A stretch of DNA of 64,000 nt from positions 682,001-746,000 of the forward strand of contig NZ_FMTP01000001.1 in the NCBI RefSeq assembly GCF_900100155.1, given 5' to 3'. Below the pieces are notes generated by a model. The model was not told the DNA's origin. It worked only from the letters and a program-made list of their open reading frames with translations, and did not search any database. This DNA comes from Ancylobacter rudongensis. GTDB lineage: Bacteria > Pseudomonadota > Alphaproteobacteria > Rhizobiales > Xanthobacteraceae. Numbering within the stretch: the stretch's first letter is position 1; every line of letters begins with the position of its first letter. Made by a program: the position numbers and the translations under genes. Below are positions 49,595 to 60,260 of this stretch, piece by piece.

Positions 49595-50424
49595 GCGAAA
49601 CCGAGGCGAGGATCGACCCGCTGGCGCGTATTGAGGCGGGTGCCGTTCTGGGCGCCGGCGTCGAGATCGGACCCTTCTGCACGGTGGGGCCGAATGTGGT
49701 GCTCGGGGCGGGTGTGAGGCTGATCTCGCATGTCGCGATAAGCGGTCACACGACCATTGGCGAGGGGTCGACGATCTATCCCTTCGCCTCGCTCGGCTTC
49801 GCGCCGCAGTCGCTCGGCTATAAGGGCGAGCCGACACGGCTGGTGATCGGCCGCAACTGCACCGTCCGCGAGCATGTGACGATGAACACCGGCACCGCTG
49901 GCGGTCATCAGGAGACGGTCGTTGGCGATAATTGCCTGTTCATGGTGAACAGCCATGTCGCGCATGACTGCATCGTCGGCAACAACGTGATCTTCGCCAA
50001 CAACGCGACCCTTGCCGGCCATGTGAGCGTGGGCAACAACGTGTTTCTCGGCGGCATGGCGGCGATCCATCAGTTCGTCCGCATCGGCGACAACGCCATT
50101 GTCGGCGGCCTGTGCGGGCTGCAGCACGATCTCATTCCGTTCGGCGCCATGATCTATGGCCGCAGCGGACTCGGCGGGCTGAACATTATCGGCATGAAGC
50201 GCCGGGGCCTCGGCCGGCCGCAGATTCATGCGCTGCGCGCCGCCTATCGCGAGCTGTTCTACTCCGCCGGCACGCTGGGTGAGCGCGCCGCGCGGGTCGC
50301 CGAGCGCTATGCCGACGACGCCAATGTCATGCATGTCGTCGATTTCGTCCGCAATGGCGGCAAGCGCCGTCTGACCGTGCCCGACGATACGGCCGACCAT
50401 GTCGCCGAACCCGACGCCGCCTGA
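49591..50424 (+). CDS. lpxA: UDP-N-acetylglucosamine acyltransferase
   Basis: LpxA transfers a hydroxyacyl chain to UDP-GlcNAc, the first step of lipid A synthesis. The 277-residue beta-helix protein has the hexapeptide repeats [19 protein letters not shown], the [11 protein letters not shown] segment with the catalytic His, and [12 protein letters not shown] at the helical C-terminus. The start overlaps the fabZ stop (ATGA), so the two are coupled. Confidence 0.97.
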   Translation: MSETEARIDPLARIEAGAVLGAGVEIGPFCTVGPNVVLGAGVRLISHVAISGHTTIGEGSTIYPFASLGFAPQSLGYKGEPTRLVIGRNCTVREHVTMNTGTAGGHQETVVGDNCLFMVNSHVAHDCIVGNNVIFANNATLAGHVSVGNNVFLGGMAAIHQFVRIGDNAIVGGLCGLQHDLIPFGAMIYGRSGLGGLNIIGMKRRGLGRPQIHALRAAYRELFYSAGTLGERAARVAERYADDANVMHVVDFVRNGGKRRLTVPDDTADHVAEPDAA

Positions 50425-50455
50425 GGCGCGGTCCTCGTCGGGGGAGGGTGGGTCT

Positions 50456-51307
50456 ATGGGCGCGCCGCTGGCCATCATCTGCGGCGGCGGGGCCTTTCCC
50501 CTCGCCGTGGCCGAGGGCGCCCGGCGGGCGGGGCGCGAGGTGGTGCTGTTTCCGGTGCGCGGCTTTGCCGATGCCGCGTTCGAGGCCTGGCCGCATGTCT
50601 GGATCTCGCTCGGCCGCTTCGGCTTCCTGAAGAGCGAACTGCGCCGCCGGGGCTGCCGGGACGTCGTCTTCATCGGCAATGTGCTGCGCCCGCGCATCCG
50701 CGACCTGCGGCTCGACTGGGCGACCGTCCAGCTGCTGCCGCGTGCCTTTGCCCTACTGCGCGGCGGAGACGATTATCTGCTCACCGGCCTGGGCCGGTTG
50801 ATGGAGGAGTCGGGGTTCCGTCTCGTCGGCGCGCATGAAGTGGCGCCGGAAATTCTCATGCCCGCCGGCCAGCTCGGCGCCGTGGCGCCCGATGCCGCCG
50901 CGCGCGAGGACATTGCCCGCGGGCGCGACGCACTGGCAGTGATGGGACCGCTGGACATCGGCCAGGGGCTGGTGGTGATGAACCGCCATGTCGTCGCGGT
51001 CGAAGCGGCCGAGGGCACCGATCTCATGTTGGCCCGGGTCGCCGAGTTGCGGGGCAATGGGCGCATCAAGATGCCGGCGCGCTGCGGGGTGCTGGTGAAG
51101 CGACCCAAAACGGGGCAGGATTTGCGGATCGACCTGCCGTCCTTCGGTGCCCGCACGGTAGAAGGCGCGGTGCGGGCCGGACTGGCGGGCATCGCGCTCG
51201 AAGCCGGTGGCGTCATCGTCGCCGACAGTGCGGCGCTGCTCCGGCTCGCCGACCAGGCGGGCCTGTTCATCCTTGGTTTCGAGCGCGAGGGGGCGCAGGG
51301 TTCATGA
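50456..51307 (+). CDS. lpxI: UDP-2,3-diacylglucosamine pyrophosphatase LpxI
   Basis: LpxI hydrolyses UDP-2,3-diacylglucosamine to lipid X, replacing LpxH in alphaproteobacteria. The 283-residue product has the N-terminal IICGGGAFPLAVAEGA, and the C-terminal catalytic DUF1009 domain with GTDLMLARVAEL, KRPKTGQDLRIDLPSFG and GLAGIALEAGGVIV. The ATG at 50456, with GGGGAGGG upstream, gives the family start; an ATG at 50399 would overlap lpxA. It overlaps lpxB by 4 bases. Confidence 0.96.
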   Translation: MGAPLAIICGGGAFPLAVAEGARRAGREVVLFPVRGFADAAFEAWPHVWISLGRFGFLKSELRRRGCRDVVFIGNVLRPRIRDLRLDWATVQLLPRAFALLRGGDDYLLTGLGRLMEESGFRLVGAHEVAPEILMPAGQLGAVAPDAAAREDIARGRDALAVMGPLDIGQGLVVMNRHVVAVEAAEGTDLMLARVAELRGNGRIKMPARCGVLVKRPKTGQDLRIDLPSFGARTVEGAVRAGLAGIALEAGGVIVADSAALLRLADQAGLFILGFEREGAQGS

Positions 51308-52479
51308 GCGGCCCCGCTCCGCTCGACGTGTTCATCGTTGCCGGCGAAGAATCGGGCGATGTGCTGGGCGCCGGGCTGATGGCGGAGCTGACAGCGCTCC
51401 ATGCCGGCGCGGTACGCTTTCGCGGCGTCGGCGGCGCCCGCATGCAGGCGCAGGGCCTGGTGCCGCTCTTCCCCATGGAGGACATCACCGCCATGGGCTT
51501 CGCCCAGGTGATCGGCGGCCTGCCGCGCATCCTGCGGCGCATGGGCGAAACGGCGCGGGCCATCGTCGCCCAGCCGCCGGATATTCTGGTGATGGTCGAC
51601 GCGCCTGATTTCACCCATCGCGTCGCTCGCAAGGTGCGGGCACGCCTGCCGAAGCTGCCGATCGTCAAATATGTCGCGCCAACCGTCTGGGTCTGGCGTC
51701 CGGGCCGCGCCAAGGCGATGGCGCCGGATTTCGATCGCGTGCTGGCGCTGCTGCCCTTCGAGCCCGAGGCAATGCACGCGCTCGGCGGGCCGCCGACCAC
51801 CTATGTCGGCCACCCGCTGCTGGGTGAGCTGACCACGCTGAGGCCGAGCGCCGAAGAGGCGGCGCGGCGTGCGTCGCCACCGCCGGTGCTGCTGGTACTG
51901 CCCGGCAGTCGCCGTGCCGAACTGGCACGCCTCGGCGCGACCTTTGGTGAGGTGCTGGCACGGCTCACGGCTGAGCTGCCCGATCTCGATCTGGTGCTGC
52001 CGACCCTGCCGGGCCGGCGGGCGCAGGTCGAGGAGATGGTGGCGTCCTGGCCGGTCAAATCCCGCATTCTGGTCGAGGATGAGGACAAGCGTGCCGCCTT
52101 CCGGGTGGCACGGGCGGCGCTGGCCGCCTCCGGCACTGTAACGCTGGAACTGGCGCTGGCCGGTGTTCCGACGGTGGCGGCCTATCGGGTGCCGTGGCTG
52201 GAAGGGCGCATCGCGCCCTTCTTCATCCGGGTGAAGACGGCGATCCTGCCCAATCTCATTCTCGATGAACCCGCGATGCCGGAATATCTGCAATGGCACA
52301 TCGACCCGCCGGCGATGGCCGCGCAACTGGCGCGGCTGATCGTAGGCGGGCCGGAGCGCGAGGCCCAACTCTCCGCCTTCGCGCGGCTCGACGCTGTCAT
52401 GGGCGAGGGTGAGCCGCCGAGCCGGCGGGCGGCGAGGGCGGTGCTGGAGACGCTGGCGGCAAGGCGCAGCGTCGCGTGA
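51304..52479 (+). CDS. lpxB: Lipid-A-disaccharide synthase
   Basis: LpxB joins lipid X to UDP-2,3-diacylglucosamine to form the lipid A disaccharide. The 391-residue GT-B glycosyltransferase has FIVAGEESGDVLGAGLM at the start, FRGVGGARMQAQGL, KYVAPTVWVWRPGRAKAM, and VLPGSRRAELARL in the nucleotide-binding half. It is the last gene of the lpx cluster, coupled to lpxI by an ATGA overlap and closed by a bidirectional terminator. Confidence 0.97.
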   Translation: MSGPAPLDVFIVAGEESGDVLGAGLMAELTALHAGAVRFRGVGGARMQAQGLVPLFPMEDITAMGFAQVIGGLPRILRRMGETARAIVAQPPDILVMVDAPDFTHRVARKVRARLPKLPIVKYVAPTVWVWRPGRAKAMAPDFDRVLALLPFEPEAMHALGGPPTTYVGHPLLGELTTLRPSAEEAARRASPPPVLLVLPGSRRAELARLGATFGEVLARLTAELPDLDLVLPTLPGRRAQVEEMVASWPVKSRILVEDEDKRAAFRVARAALAASGTVTLELALAGVPTVAAYRVPWLEGRIAPFFIRVKTAILPNLILDEPAMPEYLQWHIDPPAMAAQLARLIVGGPEREAQLSAFARLDAVMGEGEPPSRRAARAVLETLAARRSVA

Positions 52480-52501
52480 AGCGCGCAGCAAGCCTCAAAT
52501 G

Positions 52502-52539
52502 AAAATCCCCGCCAATCCGGTCCGGATGGCGGGGATTTT
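52502..52539. terminator. Bidirectional terminator between lpxB and gltA
   Basis: AAAATCCCCGCC (52502-52513) pairs perfectly with GGCGGGGATTTT (52528-52539), and the inner ATCCGG/CCGGAT can extend the stem. The A and T runs at the outer ends supply a U tract in both directions, fitting two convergent genes. Confidence 0.88.
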
Positions 52540-52570
52540 GGTTTCTGGCGGTCTGCCGGCGCTCAGGCGC

Positions 52571-53878
<1,308 letters not shown>

Positions 53879-54007
53879 GCGGGGTCTCCCTAAACCTTGA
53901 GAACCGGATCTGAAACGGATCGCGTCTTTTGCGGGGGCCGCGCCTGCCTTGCGGCAATGTGCAGCGGAGACCGGGGGGGTCCCACGGCGGCCCATGGTCA
54001 AAGTCGT

Positions 54008-54047
54008 AGCGGTTTCGATCCGCCCTCGCAAGCGCAGCGAAACCGCT
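54008..54047. promoter_or_regulatory. Long inverted repeat between gltX and gltA
   Basis: AGCGGTTTCG (54008-54017) is the exact reverse complement of CGAAACCGCT (54038-54047), separated by 20 bases. It lies 130 bases upstream of gltA. There is no T tract, so it may be an operator or a processing stem, not a terminator. Confidence 0.4.
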
Positions 54048-54114
54048 CCCGCATTGCGGCCGGCAGGCCGGGCAGCCGCCTTTTCCGGCGGGCTCGGCTA
54101 CCTCGGGGAAGGCG

Positions 54115-55551
54115 TCACGCCGGCGCGGAAGCACCCGTCTGGTCGGCGATCCGTGCCAGCGATTCCTCCCGACCCAGCACGGCGAGGACATCGAAAATGC
54201 CGGGCGAGGTGGTCTTGCCGGTCACGGCGGCACGCAGCGGCTGGGCCAGCATGCCGAGCTTCACCCCCTGCGCCTCCGCCACCGCCCGCACGGCCGCCTC
54301 GGTCTCGGACGCGCTCCATTCCGCTACCTCGGCAAGCGCCGCCGCCGCCGCCGCGAGCAGGCGGCGCGCCTCGTCGGTCAGCAGGGCCTGCGCCTTCTCC
54401 TCCAGCGGCAGAGGCCGCTCCCGCCAGATATAGGCCGAACTTTCAATGAGTTCGAGAAGGGTCTTAGCGCGCTCCTTCAGTCCCGGCATGGCGGCGAGCA
54501 GCTGGGCGCGGCGCTCGGGCGTCAGCGCGGCGGCGATGGCGGCGCCGTCGGGAATATGCGGCAGCAGGGCGTCGATGGCCTCGATCAGCTCGGCATCGGG
54601 GGCCGAGCGGATATACAGGCCGTTGATGTTCTCCAGCTTGGCGAAGTCGAAGCGTGCCGCCGAGCGGCCGACCCGGTCGAGATCGAACAGGCGGGTCATC
54701 TCTTCGGTGGAGAAGATCTCCTGGTCGCCATGGCTCCAGCCAAGGCGCACGAGGTAGTTGCGCAGCGCCGCGGGCAGGTAGCCCATGGCGCGATAAGCAT
54801 CGACGCCCAGCGCGCCGTGGCGCTTGGAGAGCTTCGCCCCGTCCGGCCCATGGATCAGCGGGATGTGCGCCATCTTCGGCACCCCCCAGCCCAACGCATG
54901 GTAGATCTGCGTCTGGCGCGCAGCATTGGTGAGGTGATCGTCGCCCCGGATGATGTGGGTGACGTTCATGTCGTGGTCGTCCACCACCACCGAGAGCATG
55001 TAGGTGGGGGTGCCATCGGAGCGAAGCAGGACGAGGTCGTCGAGGTCCTTATTGGGAATCACCACGCGGCCCTGGACGAGATCGTCGATGACGGTCTCGC
55101 CCTCGGTCGGCGCCTTCAGCCGGAACACCGGCTTGCGGTCGGCCGGTGCCTCCGCCGGGTCGCGGTCGCGCCAGCGCCCATCATAGCGCGGCGGGCGGCC
55201 TTCCTTGCGGGCGGTCTCGCGCATCTCCTCAAGCTCCGCCGCGCTGGCGTAGCAGGGATAGGCGCGGCCGGCGGCGATCATCTGCTCCACCGCCTCGCGG
55301 TGCCGCTCGGCCCTGGCGAACTGGTAGATGACCTCGCCGGACCAGTCGATGCCGAGCCATTTCAGCCCGTCGATGATGGCGTCGATCGCCTCCGGGGTGG
55401 AGCGCTGGCGGTCGGTGTCCTCGATGCGCAGCAGCATGGTGCCGCCCTTGGCGCGGGCATAGAGCCAGTTGAACAGCGCGGTACGGGCGCCGCCAATGTG
55501 CAGGAAGCCGGTGGGCGAGGGGGCGAAGCGGGTAACGACGGTCTCGGACAT
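54115..55551 (-). CDS. gltX: Glutamyl-tRNA synthetase
   Basis: GltX charges tRNA-Glu. The 478-residue class I synthetase has [21 protein letters not shown] (HIGH motif), [15 protein letters not shown] and the KLSKRHG form of the KMSKS motif. An anticodon-binding C-terminal half follows. The ATG at 55551 matches the family N-terminus; the frame is open 44 codons further without homology. Alphaproteobacteria often have two GltX paralogs, and I cannot tell whether this one discriminates against tRNA-Gln. It diverges from the comEC-like gene. Confidence 0.95.
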   Translation of the reverse strand: MSETVVTRFAPSPTGFLHIGGARTALFNWLYARAKGGTMLLRIEDTDRQRSTPEAIDAIIDGLKWLGIDWSGEVIYQFARAERHREAVEQMIAAGRAYPCYASAAELEEMRETARKEGRPPRYDGRWRDRDPAEAPADRKPVFRLKAPTEGETVIDDLVQGRVVIPNKDLDDLVLLRSDGTPTYMLSVVVDDHDMNVTHIIRGDDHLTNAARQTQIYHALGWGVPKMAHIPLIHGPDGAKLSKRHGALGVDAYRAMGYLPAALRNYLVRLGWSHGDQEIFSTEEMTRLFDLDRVGRSAARFDFAKLENINGLYIRSAPDAELIEAIDALLPHIPDGAAIAAALTPERRAQLLAAMPGLKERAKTLLELIESSAYIWRERPLPLEEKAQALLTDEARRLLAAAAAALAEVAEWSASETEAAVRAVAEAQGVKLGMLAQPLRAAVTGKTTSPGIFDVLAVLGREESLARIADQTGASAPA

Positions 55552-55733
55552 ATCTCTTCCGTCTGCGCCGGAGGGACGGCGGCGAAGCGTGGCGGGCGCG
55601 GAGCGTGCGTGTACCATAGGTGTGCGACGCGGGAAAAGCGGGCCTTCCGCCGGGGCCGGACCGCAAGGGGCCGCGCGCCGCACGACAAGGCAGCAGGGCA
55701 GGGCAGCGAAACACGCGCAAGGGGCATCGGGGG

Positions 55734-58112
55734 ATGCACGAGCCGCCGCAGCTGGGGCCGGGAGACGCGCCGCGTCCGCGCGCGCGGACGGTTGTGCTCG
55801 GCCAGCGACAGGCGAGGGGGCATCCGGACAAGTGGCGCCTGCCGGATCTGTCTCTGGCAGGGCTCTGGCAGGGCGCGGCGACGGCGCTGACGCGCGAGCT
55901 CGACGACCGGCGCGGCTTCCTGTTCCTGCCGATCGGCTTCGCCGCCGGGGCCGCGCTCTATTTCGCCGCGCCGCAGGAGCCGCTGCCCTCTGCCGGCTTC
56001 GTGCCGGCCCTCGCCTTTGCCGGTCTCGCCCTTCTGGCGCGGGCGCGGCCCTTCGCCTTCCACCTGCTGGCGCTACTGGCGGTGATCGCGGCCGGTTTCG
56101 CCGTGGCGGCGCTGCAGGTTCAGCTCATGGCGCATCCGGTGCTCGGCACGACGCTGAACGCGGTCGAGGTGCGCGGCTATGTCGAGGCGGCGGAACTGCG
56201 CCCGCGCGGCAGCCGCATCACCCTGGCCGTCACCGGGATGGAGCGTGCCCGGGAGGTGCCGACGCGCGTTCGTGTGACGCTCGCCGGGCGCGAACCGCCC
56301 GCGGTGGGCAGCCATGTGACGCTGCGCGCCACGCTCGGTCCCCCGCCCGGGCCGTCCTATCCCGGCGGCTTCGATTTCGGCCGGGCGATCTGGCTCGATG
56401 GCATCGGCGCCACCGGCTATGCGCTCGGCCGGCCGCAGCTGCGCCCCGCATCTGTCGCGCCGCCGCCAGGGTTGGCCCTGACCACCTGGCTCGACGGTAC
56501 GCGGCGCGCCATCGCGGCGCGCATCCGCGCGGCGCTGCCGGGGGAGGAGGGCGGCGTCGCGGTCGCCCTCGTAACCGGCCTGCGCGATGCAGTGCCGGAA
56601 TCGATCGAGGAGAGCATGCGGATCTCCGGCCTGTCCCATGTGCTGTCGATCTCCGGCCTGCACATGGCGCTGGTGGCGAGCACCGTGTTCTTCCTGGCGC
56701 GGGCGCTGCTGGCGTTGATGCCCGATCTCGCGCTCCACCGCCCGATCAAGGCCTGGGCCGCGCTGCCGGCCATGTTGTCCGCCAGTTTCTACCTCCTGCT
56801 CTCCGGGGCCGAGGTGCCGACCCAGCGTGCCTATCTGATGACTTTGCTGGTGCTCGCCGGCATTGTGCTCGGCCGGCCGGCGCTGACGCTGCGGACGCTG
56901 GCGGTGGCGGCGCTGGTGCTGCTGGCGCTGTCGCCCCGGGCGGTGCTCGATCCCGGCGCGCAGATGTCGTTCGCCGCGACGCTCGGGCTGATCGCGGCCT
57001 ATGAGCGCTTCGGCTTCCTCATCACCCTGCCCTCCGCCAGGGCGGGGCGCTGGCTCGGGATGCCGGCGCGCTATGTCATGGCGCTGGTGCTGGCCTCGCT
57101 GGCGGCGGGCCTGGCGACGGCGCCCTATGCCGCCTACCATTTCCAGCGGCTGGCGCCGCTCAGCCTACTGGCCAATCTCGCGGCCATGCCGGTGGTGTCG
57201 TTCATCGTCATGCCGGCGGGACTTGCCGGCTCGATCCTGATGCCGTTCGGCTGGGACGATCCGGCTTGGCGGCTGATGGGCTGGGGCCTCGCCCGCATGC
57301 GCGACATTTCCGACCTGGTCGCCGCGCTGCCCGGCGCCGACCGCGGCGTGCCGGCCATGCCGGCGGCGAGCCTGGTGCTGGTCAGTCTCGGGCTCATCGT
57401 GCTGTGCCTCGCGCGGACAAGGCTGGTCCTCGTCGCGCCGTTGCTGGCGCTCGCCGGCATCGTCACGGCCGCGACAGCGCCGCGTCCCGACCTTCTGGTC
57501 GATGCCGAGGCGCGTACGGTGGCGGTGCGGGGCAGGGACGGCGCGCTCGCCTTCATGGGCGACCGCGACACGGGGGTGGCCGGGCGCTTCGCGGTCGAGC
57601 AATGGCTGAGCGCGGACGGGCAGCGAGGGCGTTTCGGCGCCAGGGACCTGACCGCAGCGGCCGCCTGCGATCCGCTCGGCTGCACGCTTCCCCTGCCCGA
57701 TGGGCGGCTGGTGGCTCTGTCCCGCGATCGGGATTCGCTGGAGGATGATTGCCGCCTGGCAGCGGTGCTGGTGACGCCCTTCGCGCCGCCGCTCGACTGC
57801 GCGGCGACGGTGGTCCACCGCGATGCGCGCACCGCCATTGGCGGCGTGGCCGGCACATTGATGCCGGATGGCAGCCTCGCTCTCGCCAGCGCCCGCCCAG
57901 TGCAGGGAACGCGGCCCTGGGAGCCGAAAGCCCCGCGTCCGCCGCCGCTCACTTCCGAGCCGGGCGTAGGTGCCTTCTCGTCGCCCGGGAGCAAAAAACC
58001 ATCCTGGCAAGTCGCTACGCCGCCACCCGGAGCCTCTGGCCTTGCCGAGGCGAATGCCGCACCGCCCTTGTCCTCGTCCGAAACGGCGCCGGCCGACGAC
58101 GATGCTCAGTAA
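55734..58112 (+). CDS. comEC: ComEC/Rec2-family membrane protein with degenerate C-terminal domain
   Basis: ComEC forms the inner-membrane DNA uptake channel in competent bacteria. The 792-residue product has an N-terminal DUF4131-like region and a polytopic core with [27 protein letters not shown] and [16 protein letters not shown], typical of the family. The C-terminal part (about 610-700) aligns in position with the metallo-beta-lactamase domain of full ComEC but lacks the HxHxDH metal motif. It ends in a Pro/Ser-rich tail. The stop overlaps convergent lexA by 7 bases. Whether it supports transformation is unknown. Confidence 0.85.
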   Translation: MHEPPQLGPGDAPRPRARTVVLGQRQARGHPDKWRLPDLSLAGLWQGAATALTRELDDRRGFLFLPIGFAAGAALYFAAPQEPLPSAGFVPALAFAGLALLARARPFAFHLLALLAVIAAGFAVAALQVQLMAHPVLGTTLNAVEVRGYVEAAELRPRGSRITLAVTGMERAREVPTRVRVTLAGREPPAVGSHVTLRATLGPPPGPSYPGGFDFGRAIWLDGIGATGYALGRPQLRPASVAPPPGLALTTWLDGTRRAIAARIRAALPGEEGGVAVALVTGLRDAVPESIEESMRISGLSHVLSISGLHMALVASTVFFLARALLALMPDLALHRPIKAWAALPAMLSASFYLLLSGAEVPTQRAYLMTLLVLAGIVLGRPALTLRTLAVAALVLLALSPRAVLDPGAQMSFAATLGLIAAYERFGFLITLPSARAGRWLGMPARYVMALVLASLAAGLATAPYAAYHFQRLAPLSLLANLAAMPVVSFIVMPAGLAGSILMPFGWDDPAWRLMGWGLARMRDISDLVAALPGADRGVPAMPAASLVLVSLGLIVLCLARTRLVLVAPLLALAGIVTAATAPRPDLLVDAEARTVAVRGRDGALAFMGDRDTGVAGRFAVEQWLSADGQRGRFGARDLTAAAACDPLGCTLPLPDGRLVALSRDRDSLEDDCRLAAVLVTPFAPPLDCAATVVHRDARTAIGGVAGTLMPDGSLALASARPVQGTRPWEPKAPRPPPLTSEPGVGAFSSPGSKKPSWQVATPPPGASGLAEANAAPPLSSSETAPADDDAQ

Positions 58113-58801
58113 CGGCGGAACAGGCCGACCAGCTTGCCCTGGATGCGCACCCGGTCCGGTCCGAAAATGCGGGTCTCATAGGCCGGGTTGGCGGCCTCAA
58201 GCGCCACCGAGGCGCCCTTGCGGCGCAGGCGCTTGAGCGTGGCTTCCTCGTCATCGATCAACGCGACGACGATCTCGCCGGTGCTGGCGGCGTCGCATTT
58301 GCGGATCAGCGCCAGATCGCCATCGAGAATGCCGGCCTCGATCATCGAATCGCCGCGCACTTCCAGCGCGTAATGCTCACCGCCCGACAGCATTTCCGGC
58401 GGCATGCCGATGGTGTGGTCGCGCGACTGGATGGCGGAAATCGGTGTGCCGGCGGCGATACGGCCCATAACCGGGATCGATACCACGCGGCGGTCCCCAT
58501 CATCGTCCGAGGACGGGCGCACCTTGCCGAGATTGCCCTCGATGACATTGGGGGAAAAGCTGCGGGCAGGCTTTGGCGGCTGCGCATCCTCGGGCAGGCG
58601 GACCACTTCCAGGGCGCGGGCCCGGTTCGGCAGGCGGCGGATAAAGCCGCGCTCTTCCAGTGCCGTGATCAGCCGGTGGATGCCGGACTTCGAGCGCAGG
58701 TCCAGTGCTTCCTTCATTTCCTCGAATGAAGGGGGCACGCCGTCCTGCTGGAGGCGTTCATTGATGAACAGGAGCAGCTCATGCTGTTTGCGGGTGAGCA
58801 T
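58106..58801 (-). CDS. lexA: SOS transcriptional repressor LexA
   Basis: LexA represses SOS genes and cleaves itself when RecA is activated. The 231-residue product has an N-terminal winged helix ([30 protein letters not shown]) and the cleavage site Ala117-Gly118 in RIAAGTPI. The catalytic Ser152 (GDSM) and Lys190 (TLKR) complete the S24 protease site. The ATG at 58801 is preferred over an adjacent TTG at 58804. A LexA box sits in its own promoter. Confidence 0.97.
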   Translation of the reverse strand: MLTRKQHELLLFINERLQQDGVPPSFEEMKEALDLRSKSGIHRLITALEERGFIRRLPNRARALEVVRLPEDAQPPKPARSFSPNVIEGNLGKVRPSSDDDGDRRVVSIPVMGRIAAGTPISAIQSRDHTIGMPPEMLSGGEHYALEVRGDSMIEAGILDGDLALIRKCDAASTGEIVVALIDDEEATLKRLRRKGASVALEAANPAYETRIFGPDRVRIQGKLVGLFRRY

Positions 58802-58853
58802 CAAGAGAACCCCGTCTGCCGGCCGATGCCGGAACGAAACAAATCACGAACAA

Positions 58854-58882
58854 AGACTAGCCGTTCTTATTGTGTTCCACAA
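58854..58882 (-). promoter_or_regulatory. Putative lexA promoter
   Basis: On the minus strand TTGTGG (58882-58877), 17-base spacer, TAGTCT (58859-58854), about 53 bases before the lexA start. The LexA box occupies the spacer. Confidence 0.55.
58863..58877. promoter_or_regulatory. LexA box of lexA (GTTC-N7-GTTC)
   Basis: GTTCTTATTGTGTTC is a perfect alphaproteobacterial LexA motif lying between the -35 and -10 of lexA, indicating autoregulation. It shares the motif with the two boxes at 33392-33452. Confidence 0.82.
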
Positions 58883-59024
58883 TGGGTAAAGGGAGGCTAA
58901 ACGCCCGCCGGAGCGCTGCAATCACGCAGCTGGCTGACGAATCGCGGCGTCGGAGGCGCACTTCGAGCCGCTGGCAGGTTCGATGCGAGGGGCTAGCCAG
59001 TGCAGGGCGAATCGGTGGGGGCTG

Positions 59025-59738
59025 TCACAGCGTCTGGGCGTATTGCTCATAGGCGTCGTGGACGATGGCGATGTGGTCGCGCATCGCGGCGGCCGCACCG
59101 TCGCGATCGCCGCGCAGGATCGCCGTCGTCACCCGCTCATGCTCAGAATGCGAGAGTGCCAGCCGTCCCAGCGCGCGGAACTGGGCCCGGCGGAAGGGCG
59201 AGAGCCGGCGGCGCGTGCCGAGCGTCAGCTCGATCAGATAGTCATTGTGGCTACCGGCATAGATCGAGGTGTGAAAAAGCTCATTGGCCTCGCGATAGGC
59301 TGAGAAATCGCCCAGTCGCATGAGTTCGCCCATGTCGGCGTGCAGGCGTTCCAGTTGCTGGCGCTCCGGCGGGGTCATGTTGAGCGCGCTGAGGCCGGCG
59401 CACAGGGCTTCCAGCTCGGCCATCACCTCGAACATGTTCTGCAGACGCGCCACGCTGGGGCGTGCCACCACGGCGCCGCGATGGGGGCGGGCATCGACCA
59501 GGCCGGAGGCGACCAACTCGCGCAGCGCTTCGCGCACGGGGGTGCGCGAGACGCCGAAGCGGGCGGCGAGGGCGGTCTCGTCGAGGGCGGTGCCGGGTGG
59601 CAGCGTGCCGCGCGTGATCTCGTCGGCCAGCTGCATGCGCAGCTCCTCGGCGCGCGTCATGCGCAAGGGGCGTGCGCCGGTGGGTCGTGCGCCGGTGGTT
59701 GGCCGATTTAGGGGCAGGCGGACAGGCAGCACCGACAT
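59025..59738 (-). CDS. GntR-family transcriptional regulator (FCD subfamily)
   Basis: The 237-residue product has a winged helix-turn-helix at about residues 28-95 (DETALAARFGVSRTPVREALREL). An FCD ligand-binding domain follows, whose metal-site histidines are seen in NELFHTSIYAGSHN, SHSEHERV and AMRDHIA. FCD regulators usually respond to organic acids. ATG 59738 is used; a GTG at 59747 and an internal ATG at 59660 are alternatives. It is 84 bases downstream of an HpxZ-like gene and may regulate it. Confidence 0.88.
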   Translation of the reverse strand: MSVLPVRLPLNRPTTGARPTGARPLRMTRAEELRMQLADEITRGTLPPGTALDETALAARFGVSRTPVREALRELVASGLVDARPHRGAVVARPSVARLQNMFEVMAELEALCAGLSALNMTPPERQQLERLHADMGELMRLGDFSAYREANELFHTSIYAGSHNDYLIELTLGTRRRLSPFRRAQFRALGRLALSHSEHERVTTAILRGDRDGAAAAMRDHIAIVHDAYEQYAQTL

Positions 59739-59822
59739 GAGCAACACACGGATAGTCGGGCGCGCCCGAACACCGGACGGCCGGTGGCATCTTTAGCCGC
59801 CGCGCCGGTCATCACCAAGAGG

Positions 59823-60203
59823 TCATAGGGGATCGTCAATCACGCTGACATGGGCGGCGACGACCTTCCAGCCGTCGGGGGTCCGCATCCAGGTCTGCAT
59901 CTGCCGGCCGACACGGCCGGGCGCCCGCCGGAACAGGGTGGAGGCCACCGCCATGTCACGGCCATAGGTGGTGATGACGGTACCGTCCAGCGCGCGCTCC
60001 AGCCCGGCGGGCGAGCGCGCGGCGCGAAAGGCGCGGATGGCCTCAATGCCATAGAGGTTCTCAGCCCCGCCATAGCGGATGGTGCGGGCATCGTCCCAGA
60101 ACAGCGCGTCGAGTTCGGCCACATCATTGCCGACCAGCGCCCGCTCATAGCGTTCGAAGGCGGCGCCTACCTCGGCCATCACCTCGGGAAGATCGATCTC
60201 CAT
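59823..60203 (-). CDS. HpxZ/AtzH-like NTF2-fold protein (DUF3225)
   Basis: The 126-residue product matches the AtzH-like/DUF3225 family of SnoaL-type folds, with [30 protein letters not shown] and the closing SVIDDPL. HpxZ is associated with oxalurate and other ureido compound breakdown, and AtzH-type proteins with s-triazine/biuret pathways. No amidase partner gene is present here. The ATG at 60203 has AAGGGG upstream. It sits between moeA and a GntR gene, so it may be controlled by that regulator. Confidence 0.82.
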   Translation of the reverse strand: MEIDLPEVMAEVGAAFERYERALVGNDVAELDALFWDDARTIRYGGAENLYGIEAIRAFRAARSPAGLERALDGTVITTYGRDMAVASTLFRRAPGRVGRQMQTWMRTPDGWKVVAAHVSVIDDPL

Positions 60204-60260
60204 GCGCGGCCCCTTGTCTCGCTGGCGAAGGCCTGAGCACACAGGCGCGCAGTGGCCGCG

